Shown here: positions 1-5,029 of the stretch, one piece after another
Position numbering within the stretch: position 1 is the first letter of the stretch
How the letters are laid out: each line of letters starts with the position of its first letter
Assembly (NCBI GenBank): GCA_030052355.1
Contig: JASIGS010000322.1
Span: forward strand, 1 to 6,325
From: Streptosporangiaceae bacterium
GTDB lineage: Bacteria; Actinomycetota; Actinomycetes; Streptosporangiales; Streptosporangiaceae
Reading direction: 5' to 3'
DNA: 6,325 bases
Notes under the pieces: generated by a model
Databases searched by the model: none
Seen by the model: the letters and a program-made list of their open reading frames with translations, nothing else
Told to the model about the DNA's origin: nothing
Made by a program: the position numbers and the translations under genes

Positions 1-317
1 ATGAGCTGTATGTCCTCGCGACGCCGCAGCAGGTAGGGAACGGCGCCGATGTGGTCCTCGTGCGCGTGCGTGAGCACCAGCGCCTCGACCCGGTCGAGCC
101 GGTCCTCGAGGCCTGAGAAGTCGGGCAGGATCAGGTCGACGCCCGGCTGGTCCTGGTCAGGGAAGAGCACGCCACAGTCGACGAGGAGCAGCCGGCCAGC
201 GTACTCAAAGACCGTCATGTTCCGGCCGATCTCGCCGAGGCCGCCGAGCGCGACCATGCGCAGCCCGTCGGCGGGCAGCGGCGGCGGCGGCCCGAGCTCC
301 GGGTGCGGGTGGCTCAC
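1..317 (-). CDS. rnj: Ribonuclease J, N-terminal part (cut by the window edge)
   Basis: RNase J is a cytoplasmic metallo-beta-lactamase-fold ribonuclease with 5'-3' exonuclease and endonuclease activity, used in rRNA maturation and mRNA decay. Only the first 105 codons are present; the family is usually about 550 residues. Visible are GGLGEIGRN (residues 25-33), the VDCGVLFPD strand region (46-54) and the zinc-binding motif THAHEDHIG (83-91), which supplies H84, H86, D88 and H89 of the HxHxDH signature. A short His/Pro-rich leader (SHPHPELGPPPP) precedes the domain. I chose the GTG start at 317 because it overlaps the dapA stop as GTGA and gives the usual family start. No good Shine-Dalgarno sequence is visible, so translation is probably coupled to dapA. 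The dapA-rnj order is known from mycobacteria and streptomycetes. The catalytic CASP domain and C-terminus lie outside the window. Confidence 0.95.
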   Translation of the reverse strand, partial: MSHPHPELGPPPPLPADGLRMVALGGLGEIGRNMTVFEYAGRLLLVDCGVLFPDQDQPGVDLILPDFSGLEDRLDRVEALVLTHAHEDHIGAVPYLLRRREDIQL

Positions 318-1240
318 CTGAGCTTCACACCGCCCGCCGTGAGGTCCTGCCGCAGCTGCTCGATCTCGGCGGCGGTGGCGTTAGGCAGCGGTGCCCGCAC
401 CGACCCGCCGGGCTGGCCGAGCATGGTCAGCGCTGCTTTCGCCATGATCGCGCCCTGGGTTCTGGTCATGATGCCGACGATGACCGGTATCAGCTCCTGG
501 TGCAGGCCCGCAGCCCTGACCACCTGGCCGGCCAGGTAGGCGTCGATCATCTCGTGCATCCGGTCGCCGACCACGTGGCCGACGACGCTGACCAGGCCGA
601 CCGCGCCGACGGAAAGGAACGGCAACGTCAGCGCGTCGTCCCCGCTGTAATAGGCCAGGTCAGTCCTGGCCATCACCTGCGACGCGGCGAACACGTCGCC
701 GGTCGCGTCCTTGACCGCGACGATCTGCGGGTGCTCAGCAACCCTCGCGAGGGTGTCGGCCGAGATTTTCGTACCGGTCCGGCCCGGGATGTCGTACAGC
801 ATGACGGGCAGCCCGGCTGCGTCGGCCACTGCGGTGAAGTGCGCCACGAGCCCGCTCTGCGGTGGCTTGTTGTAATACGGCGTCACCACGAGCACCCCGT
901 GCGCACCCGCCCGCTTCGCCTCGCGCGCCAGCTCGCACGAGTGCGCAGTGTCGTTCGTGCCGACGCCGGCGACCACCGCGGCGCGATCGCCGACCGCCTC
1001 CAGCACGGCCTCGAGCAGCCTGGACTTCTCCTCGTTCGAGGTCGTCGGCGACTCGCCGGTGGTGCCGCTGATCACCAGCCCGTCGTTGCGCATGTCGTCG
1101 ACCAGATACTCGGCGAGCTTCGCGGCGCCCTCGTAGTCGAGGTCGCCGTTCCCTCTCATGGGTGTGACCATCGCCGTCAGCATGTGTCCGAACGGGGCTG
1201 ACGAGCTTCTTCCGCCTGCAGGCGTCGCGTTCTCGGTCAT
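314..1240 (-). CDS. dapA: 4-hydroxy-tetrahydrodipicolinate synthase
   Basis: DapA condenses pyruvate with aspartate semialdehyde, the first committed step of the diaminopimelate/lysine pathway, in the cytoplasm. The 308-residue product has the normal TIM-barrel length. Family residues are all visible: GTTGES (59-64, with T60 and T61), TPYYNKPP (120-127, with Y123), YDIPGRTG (149-156, with catalytic Y149 and substrate carboxylate-binding R154) and VAVKDATGD (174-182) with Schiff-base K177. The Y-to-R and Y-to-K spacings (5 and 28) match E. coli Y133, R138 and K161. The first 18 residues or so are a variable Ser/Ala-rich leader. The ATG at 1240 has no Shine-Dalgarno sequence, but a TANNNT hexamer lies 7 bases upstream, which fits a leaderless transcript. 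The gene overlaps rnj by 4 bases. The thyX gene found upstream of dapA in mycobacteria is absent here. Confidence 0.97.
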   Translation of the reverse strand: MTENATPAGGRSSSAPFGHMLTAMVTPMRGNGDLDYEGAAKLAEYLVDDMRNDGLVISGTTGESPTTSNEEKSRLLEAVLEAVGDRAAVVAGVGTNDTAHSCELAREAKRAGAHGVLVVTPYYNKPPQSGLVAHFTAVADAAGLPVMLYDIPGRTGTKISADTLARVAEHPQIVAVKDATGDVFAASQVMARTDLAYYSGDDALTLPFLSVGAVGLVSVVGHVVGDRMHEMIDAYLAGQVVRAAGLHQELIPVIVGIMTRTQGAIMAKAALTMLGQPGGSVRAPLPNATAAEIEQLRQDLTAGGVKLR

Positions 1241-1247
1241 ACACCGA

Positions 1248-1253
1248 ACGCTA
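1248..1253 (-). promoter_or_regulatory. Candidate -10 element of a leaderless dapA promoter
   Basis: On the minus strand TAGCGT fits the actinobacterial TANNNT -10 consensus. It is followed by seven bases and then the A of the dapA ATG, which places the likely transcription start on the start codon. The absence of any Shine-Dalgarno sequence agrees with leaderless translation. No convincing -35 hexamer is visible at 16-18 bases, so the assignment is tentative. Confidence 0.4.
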
Positions 1254-1577
1254 CCGGTCGCCGGCGCGCAGGTGTACCGCCGGCACGCGCTGACACGCTC
1301 GGCAGTGCCAGCCCGGGATACGCCAAGGCGAACCCCTAAGGGCGGCGCCGGCCGGCCAGCGGGAGGACAAAACCGGCCGGGCGCCGGCTGCGGCGCCGCG
1401 ACGTGAGCTCGGGGGTACCCAAGCCGCGGGCGCCAGCTTCATTATCGGCCGCCATTGCACGCGGCGTTACCTGTTGAGCACAATTCGTTAGCGCAAGAGT
1501 CCGATTGAATCCGGCGGAAGCCCTTGCGCAACGCGGCGTGTCGGTGCTGGGCCGCCGCGTGCGGGCCGGACAGAATG
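1254..1577. other. Divergent intergenic DNA, no gene seen
   Basis: This is the dapA-proximal half of the spacer between dapA and the B12 importer operon. No reading frame here has a plausible start, ribosome site or recognisable product, and no tRNA-like fold with a T-loop was found. It contains the hairpin at 1344-1385. It also has two copies of a 7-mer in opposite orientation (GCGCAAG at 1491-1497 and CTTGCGC at 1523-1529). The segment 1430-1510 is less GC-rich than its surroundings and is a reasonable place for promoters, but no -35/-10 pair with good spacing could be picked on either strand. Confidence 0.5.
1344..1385. other. Strong GC hairpin in the dapA upstream region
   Basis: GGCGCCGGCCGG (1344-1355) can pair with CCGGCCGGGCGCC (1373-1385), giving 12 base pairs with a single bulged C and a 17-base loop. 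There is no T-tract on either side, so a classical intrinsic terminator is not supported. It could be a U-less actinobacterial terminator, a fold in a transcript crossing the region, or a chance product of very high GC content. Confidence 0.35.
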
Positions 1578-1653
1578 GTGCGCAAGGCCCCTCCAGGTAT
1601 GAGACGGAGGGGCCCATTAGCCGTTCGCGGCCTCTCTACCAGCGCTTGCGCAC
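1578..1653. other. Putative structured element (three-helix junction) upstream of the riboswitch
   Basis: An outer 9-bp perfect inverted repeat, GTGCGCAAG (1578-1586) and CTTGCGCAC (1645-1653), encloses two hairpins. The first is GGCCCCTCC (1586-1594) with GGAGGGGCC (1606-1614) and an 11-base loop. The second is GCCG-TTCG-CGGC (1620-1631), a tetraloop hairpin. G1586 is shared by the outer helix and the first hairpin, so one of the two loses a pair. The helices are exact in the sequence; that they form together in an RNA is inferred. The element may be a folded leader of the importer transcript, a small RNA, or a terminator (the 9-bp GC hairpin) for a transcript not recognised here. Confidence 0.4.
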
Positions 1654-1871
1654 TCGCGGCGGGCGCGCCTGCGGTAAGCTGCGCCCATCCCGGGAATGGA
1701 TCCCGGGCTGACGCTGTGTCCAGCGAAGCCGGTGAGATCCCGGCGCTGTCCCGCAACGGTGATGCCTCCACACGAGGACGAGCCCGGACGCCTGGCCGGC
1801 GCCCAACGAGGAGTCCTCGGAGGAAGGGCGGCTCGTTCCGATGCCCCGTCGGCGTCGCAGCGGACCCAACT

Positions 1872-1899
1872 TCGTCCTCCTGACCCCGACGGAGGATGA
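1872..1899 (+). promoter_or_regulatory. Ribosome-binding-site sequestering hairpin of the riboswitch
   Basis: TCGTCCTCC (1872-1880) can pair with GGAGGATGA (1891-1899) as nine consecutive pairs, one of them G-U, around a 10-base loop. The stem hides the whole Shine-Dalgarno sequence (1891-1895), which points to control at translation initiation rather than transcription termination; no T-tract follows. The same anti-SD strand can instead pair with GAGGACGA (1774-1781) inside the aptamer or with GGAGGA (1819-1824), giving mutually exclusive states. Confidence 0.7.
1891..1895 (+). promoter_or_regulatory. Shine-Dalgarno of the binding-protein gene; decides its start
   Basis: GGAGG abuts an ATG at 1896 with no spacer but lies six bases before the in-frame ATG at 1902. 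The second spacing is ideal, so 1902 is taken as the start. Confidence 0.8.
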
Positions 1900-1901
1900 C
1901 C

Positions 1902-2858
1902 ATGCGCTGTAGTACTCGCTGGCTGTCTGCGTTGCTCGTAGCAGCCCTCGCTGTCGCGTGCGCGGCATGCGGCAGTTCCACATCCGATTCCAACCCGAGC
2001 ACGCCGGCCCACGCTTCCGGGTCCGGCTTCCCGGTCGCGATCAAGGCCGCGAATGGCACCGTGGACATCGCGTCAAGGCCCGATGCGATCGTCTCCCTGT
2101 CGCCGACAGCGACCGAGATGCTCTTCGCCATCGGCGCCGGCAGCCAGGTCAAGGCGGTAGACAGTGACTCGGACTACCCACCGCAGGCACCGCACACCAG
2201 CCTGTCGGCCTACGACCCGAACGCCGAGGCGATCGCCGCCTACAAGCCGGACCTCGTCGTCATTTCCAACAACGAGGACAGCATCGAGCAGCAACTGAAC
2301 AAGCTCTCGATCCCGGTGCTTCTGCTCCCCGCCGCCACCGACGTTGCGAACGTGTACGCGCAGATCGACGAGCTTGGCACCGCGACGGGTCATCTCGCGC
2401 AGGCTGAGCGCGAAGACTCCTCGATCCGCTCGCAACTCGCTAGCATCGTCGCCTCCGTGCCGAAGCACGCCAAGCCGCTGACCTATTACTACGAGGTCGG
2501 GTACAACCCGTACTACTCGATCACCTCGGCGACGTTCATCGGCAGCCTGCTCTCGCTGCTCGGGATGAAGAGCATCGCGGACTCGGTGCACGGAGCCGCC
2601 GCCGACGACGGCTACCCCAGCCTGTCGGCCGAGTTCATCCTGAAGGCGAACCCCGACTACATCATCCTCGCCGACACCGGCGCCGACGGCGGCCAGACCG
2701 CGACCACGGTGGACCGCCGGCCAGGCTGGTCGGTGCTCGCCGCGGTGAAGGACAAGCACGTCATCGCCCTCAACGCCGACATCGCCTCGCGTTGGGGACC
2801 GCGGATCGTCGACCTGCTGCGCGATGTAGCTGCCGGGATCGGAGCCGGGTCGAAGTGA
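1902..2858 (+). CDS. btuF: Cobalamin ABC transporter substrate-binding lipoprotein (BtuF-like)
   Basis: This is an extracytoplasmic binding protein of the class III (peripla_BP_2, BtuF/FecB/FhuD) type, likely membrane-anchored and delivering corrinoid to the permease. The product is 318 residues. It starts with a lipoprotein signal peptide: MRCSTRW, a hydrophobic stretch (8-19), then Cys at 20 and 23 followed by GSSTSDSN. Either Cys may be the lipidated residue. A Ser/Thr/Pro-rich linker reaches about residue 44. The first lobe begins near 61 with IVSLSPTATEMLFAIGAG (63-80) and includes YKPDLVVIS (114-122). The long central helix lies near 150-185, and the second lobe includes YPSLSAEFILKANPDYIIL (238-256). 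These are typical of the family, which also binds siderophores and haem. The cobalamin assignment rests on the riboswitch just upstream. The stop overlaps the permease start as GTGA. The alternative ATG at 1896 adds two residues. Confidence 0.88.
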   Translation: MRCSTRWLSALLVAALAVACAACGSSTSDSNPSTPAHASGSGFPVAIKAANGTVDIASRPDAIVSLSPTATEMLFAIGAGSQVKAVDSDSDYPPQAPHTSLSAYDPNAEAIAAYKPDLVVISNNEDSIEQQLNKLSIPVLLLPAATDVANVYAQIDELGTATGHLAQAEREDSSIRSQLASIVASVPKHAKPLTYYYEVGYNPYYSITSATFIGSLLSLLGMKSIADSVHGAAADDGYPSLSAEFILKANPDYIILADTGADGGQTATTVDRRPGWSVLAAVKDKHVIALNADIASRWGPRIVDLLRDVAAGIGAGSK

Positions 2859-4054
2859 CCGGGCTGACGCGGCGGGGCAGGACGGCCACGCTGGCCGCCA
2901 AGGCGGAGCCAGCGGGGCAGGCCCGTCCCGCCGCACAAGCCCCTGCACCGGCCGGAGTCCAGGGGGTCTCCGGCCCCGCTGGCTCGCAACCTCCGCCGCA
3001 CGCTGCGGACGTGAGGCCGGCCCGGCCGGGCCGGGCGCTCACGGTGGCCGGCATCGCGCTGCTCGCCGCTGTGGTCGCCGGGGTGTGCATCGGCCCGGCG
3101 GGACTTTCGCCAGTCGCCGTCGCGGAGGCCATCCTGGTGAAGCTGCCCTGGCACCCGGCGCTGGCGGTGCCGGCGCTGAACGCCGCGATCGTCTGGCAGA
3201 TCCGCATGCCCCGCGTTGTGCTCGGGGCTCTCGTCGGCTCGATGCTGGCCGGCGGCGGAGCCTCGTACCAGGGCGTCTTCCGCAACCCGCTGGCGGACCC
3301 GTACCTGCTCGGCGTCGCCGCCGGCGCCGGCCTCGGGGCCACTATCGTGGTGGTCAGCGGCGCGAGCCAGGACCTGCTGGCACCAGCCGCGTTCGCCGGC
3401 GCCGCAGTGGCGGTCACGCTCACCTACCTGCTCGGGGCCAGTGCCGGCCGGTCCGGCCAGTCCGCAACGGCTGGCGGCGGGACCGGCTCCATCCTGCTGG
3501 CCGGGATCGCCATCGCCGCGCTGCTCACCGCTTTCCAGACCTACCTGCAGCAGGAGCACACCCAGCAGCTGCAGAGCGTTTACTCCTGGATACTCGGCGG
3601 CCTGTCCGGCGCGACGTGGTCCCAGGTCGCGCTCATCCTGCCCTACGTGGCCGTGTCCGCGATCGTGCTGCTGACGCACCGCAGGCTGCTCGACGTACTG
3701 CGGGTGGGCGAGGCCGAGGCAACCAGCCTCGGCGTCGACGTCGCACGGCTACGGCTGACCATCGTGGTCGCCGCCACGCTCGGCGTGGCCGCCGTGGTCG
3801 CCGTCAGCGGCCTGATCGGCTTCGTCGGCATCATCGTCCCGCACGCGATCAGGCTGACGGCCGGACCGAGCTACCGGATCCTGCTGCCGGTTTCGATGGT
3901 CGGCGGGGCTGCCTTCCTGGTGGCGGCGGACATCGCGGCCCGCACCGTCCAGGCACCGAACGAGGTGCCGATCGGCGTGATCACCGCGATCGTCGGCGCC
4001 CCGTTCTTCCTGTTCGTGCTCCGCTCCCGCAGAGCCAGGCAGGACCTGTCGTGA
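2855..4054 (+). CDS. btuC: Cobalamin ABC transporter permease (BtuC-like, FecCD family)
   Basis: This is the inner-membrane permease subunit, expected to form a dimer with about ten helices per chain. The product is 399 residues. FecCD hallmarks are visible: RMPRVVLGALVGSMLAGGG (117-135), RNPLADPYLLG (143-153), GLIGFVGIIVPHAIR (319-333, the region before the ATPase-coupling loop) and PNEVPIGVITAIVGAPFF (368-385). Hydrophobic segments begin at residue 61 (ALTVAGIALLAAVVAGV). The first 60 residues are a Pro/Ala-rich hydrophilic extension absent from standard members (about 330-350 residues). I chose GTG 2855 because it overlaps the upstream stop as GTGA and has GGAG at 2841-2844. An in-frame GTG at 3011 would give a normal 347-residue protein but has no Shine-Dalgarno sequence. 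A further in-frame ATG at 2792 lies inside the binding-protein gene and is unlikely. Substrate specificity is inferred from the riboswitch. Confidence 0.88.
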   Translation: MTGLTRRGRTATLAAKAEPAGQARPAAQAPAPAGVQGVSGPAGSQPPPHAADVRPARPGRALTVAGIALLAAVVAGVCIGPAGLSPVAVAEAILVKLPWHPALAVPALNAAIVWQIRMPRVVLGALVGSMLAGGGASYQGVFRNPLADPYLLGVAAGAGLGATIVVVSGASQDLLAPAAFAGAAVAVTLTYLLGASAGRSGQSATAGGGTGSILLAGIAIAALLTAFQTYLQQEHTQQLQSVYSWILGGLSGATWSQVALILPYVAVSAIVLLTHRRLLDVLRVGEAEATSLGVDVARLRLTIVVAATLGVAAVVAVSGLIGFVGIIVPHAIRLTAGPSYRILLPVSMVGGAAFLVAADIAARTVQAPNEVPIGVITAIVGAPFFLFVLRSRRARQDLS

Positions 4055-4830
4055 TCGGCTTCGACGACCTCGTGGTGAGCTACGGCGACGCCCTGGCGCT
4101 CGCCGGAATCAGCGGCCGGACCGCCGACGGCGAATGGCTCGGCATCATCGGCCCGAATGGCGCGGGCAAGACAACGCTGCTGAACGCCATAGTGAGGCTG
4201 CTGCCGTTCCGCGGCGCGATCACCGTGTGCGGTCAGCCGGTCACCGGGCTCAGCCGGCGCCAGCTTGCCCGGCTGGTGGCTTACGTGCCGCAGCGTCCGC
4301 TGCTGCCGCCAGACATGACGGTCAGCGACTACGTGCTGCTCGGCCGCACCGCGCACGTCGGCTACCTGCGCGCCGAGACCCCGGCCGACCGGCGGGTCTG
4401 CGCCGGGGTGCTCGACCGGCTTGACCTTGGCCCGATGGCTGGCCGCACGCTGCGCGCCATGTCCGGCGGTGAACTGCAGCGGCTCGTGCTCGCCAGGGCG
4501 CTGGCCCAGGAGGCGCCCGTCCTGCTGCTCGACGAGCCGACGAGCGCCCTGGACCTGGGCCGGCGGATGGACGCGCTGGAGCTGATCGACCACGTGCGCC
4601 AGGAGCGCTCGCTGACCGTCCTGTCGGCCATCCACGACCTGACGCTCGCCGGGCAGTTCGCCGACAGGCTGATGCTGCTGGCCGATGGCCTGATCGCCGC
4701 CGTGGGCAAGCCGTCCGCGGTACTGCGTGAGGAGGTGCTGCGGGCTCAGTTCGGCCCTGGTGTGCAGGTGCTGACCACCGAGTCTGGCGAACTAGCCGTC
4801 ATTTCCAGCCGCGGACGACGCGAGAACTAG
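4051..4830 (+). CDS. btuD: Cobalamin ABC transporter ATPase (BtuD-like)
   Basis: This is the cytoplasmic ATP-hydrolysing subunit that powers the importer. The 259-residue protein has the complete ABC set in order: Walker A GPNGAGKTT (34-42), Q-loop at Q81 (YVPQRP), signature MSGGELQR (137-144, an MSGGE variant of LSGGQ), Walker B VLLLDEP (157-163), D-loop SALD (165-168) and switch histidine H195 (SAIHDLTLA). The length is normal for FepC/BtuD ATPases. The GTG start at 4051 overlaps the permease stop as GTGA, with AGGA at 4041-4044 as a plausible Shine-Dalgarno sequence; the first residues (IGFDDLVVSYGDA) give the normal family start. It is the last gene of the operon. No catalytic residue is missing. 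Confidence 0.93.
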   Translation: MIGFDDLVVSYGDALALAGISGRTADGEWLGIIGPNGAGKTTLLNAIVRLLPFRGAITVCGQPVTGLSRRQLARLVAYVPQRPLLPPDMTVSDYVLLGRTAHVGYLRAETPADRRVCAGVLDRLDLGPMAGRTLRAMSGGELQRLVLARALAQEAPVLLLDEPTSALDLGRRMDALELIDHVRQERSLTVLSAIHDLTLAGQFADRLMLLADGLIAAVGKPSAVLREEVLRAQFGPGVQVLTTESGELAVISSRGRREN

Positions 4831-4835
4831 CATCT

Positions 4836-4862
4836 GCTGCCGTGGCCGCTGCGACGGCCAGC
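4836..4862 (+). terminator. Possible terminator hairpin of the importer operon
   Basis: GCTGCCGT (4836-4843) can pair with ACGGCCAGC (4854-4862) as eight base pairs with one bulged C and a 10-base loop, starting six bases after the ATPase stop. There is no T-run, as is common for actinobacterial hairpins, so function is uncertain. Its right arm overlaps the start of the 31-bp repeat array by a few bases. Confidence 0.3.
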
Positions 4863-4951
4863 ATCACCAGCCCCGGACACCGCCACAGGCAGCATCACCA
4901 GCCCCGGACACCGCCACAGACAGCATCACCAGCCACGGACACCGTCACAGG
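4859..4951. repeat. Three tandem copies of a 31-bp repeat
   Basis: Units lie at 4859-4889, 4890-4920 and 4921-4951, each beginning CAGCATCACCAGCC and ending near GTCACAG or GCCACAG. Units 1 and 2 differ only in the last base. Unit 3 has two internal changes (C to A in the CCCCGG block, C to T before CACAG). The period is not a multiple of three and no gene covers it, so it is non-coding. There are no spacers between copies, which excludes a CRISPR array. It resembles a small minisatellite (VNTR) in the 3' flank of the ATPase gene. Confidence 0.95.
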
Positions 4952-4999
4952 GAGTTCGGTTTATAGCCATATGCGGGGTTCTAGCTGCGGCTCTGTCCT

Positions 5000-5028
5000 C
5001 GCGGGCTGTCCCGCCCGGGCCGCCCGCG
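5000..5028. terminator. Possible terminator hairpin between the convergent genes
   Basis: CGCGGGC (5000-5006) and GCCCGCG (5022-5028) form a perfect 7-bp stem with a 15-base loop. It starts just past the stop codon of the minus-strand HNH gene and sits between two convergent genes. There is no T-tract on either strand. Position favours a terminator, but GC content makes chance hairpins common here. Confidence 0.35.
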
Positions 5029-5029
5029 G

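Larger units (their letters stand above)
1674..1899 (+). promoter_or_regulatory. Cobalamin riboswitch (aptamer plus expression platform)
   Basis: This leader element binds cobalamin and controls the downstream importer genes. The B12-box core is clear. GAAGCCGGTGAGATCC (1725-1740) and CTGTCCCGCAACGGTGA (1746-1762) match the GAA-GGTG-A-TCC and CTGxCCCGCAACxGT consensus. AGCCCGGACGCCTGGCC (1781-1797) matches the 3' conserved AGTCxGGAxACCTGCC segment. Helices visible are GCGCC (1681-1685) with GGCGC (1798-1802) closing the aptamer, CCCGGGA (1689-1695) with TCCCGGG (1701-1707), CGCTG (1712-1716) with CAGCG (1721-1725), and GCCGG (1728-1732) with CCGGC (1740-1744) around a 7-base loop. The aptamer therefore spans about 1674-1804, and the remainder is expression platform. 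The exact 5' edge and the promoter are not resolved. Confidence 0.93.

Noticed and set aside
1675..1680. TAAGCT as a -10 element for the importer operon
   Set aside because: It would start transcription near 1687, inside the aptamer and after the 5' strand of the closing helix (1681-1685), so the riboswitch could not fold. The promoter should lie further upstream.
1480..1680. tRNA or other standard RNA gene in the divergent spacer
   Set aside because: No T-loop, anticodon arm or acceptor stem arrangement could be found on either strand; the only structure seen is the helix cluster at 1578-1653.
1442..2152. Long minus-strand open frame across the riboswitch and the start of the binding-protein gene
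   Set aside because: It is antisense to the clear riboswitch and lipoprotein signal sequence, its product has no recognisable motif, and long antisense frames are expected at this GC content.
3085..4050. Upstream in-frame extension of the ATPase through the permease gene
   Set aside because: The extension is an Arg/Ala-rich out-of-frame translation of the permease. The ATPase begins normally at GTG 4051.
4859..4951. CRISPR array
   Set aside because: The repeats are directly abutting with no unique spacers, only three copies exist, and no cas genes are in the window.
4960..4975. AT-rich patch (TTTATAGCCATAT) as a promoter
   Set aside because: It stands out in base composition, but no -35 at a useful distance was seen and neither direction leads to a gene start.
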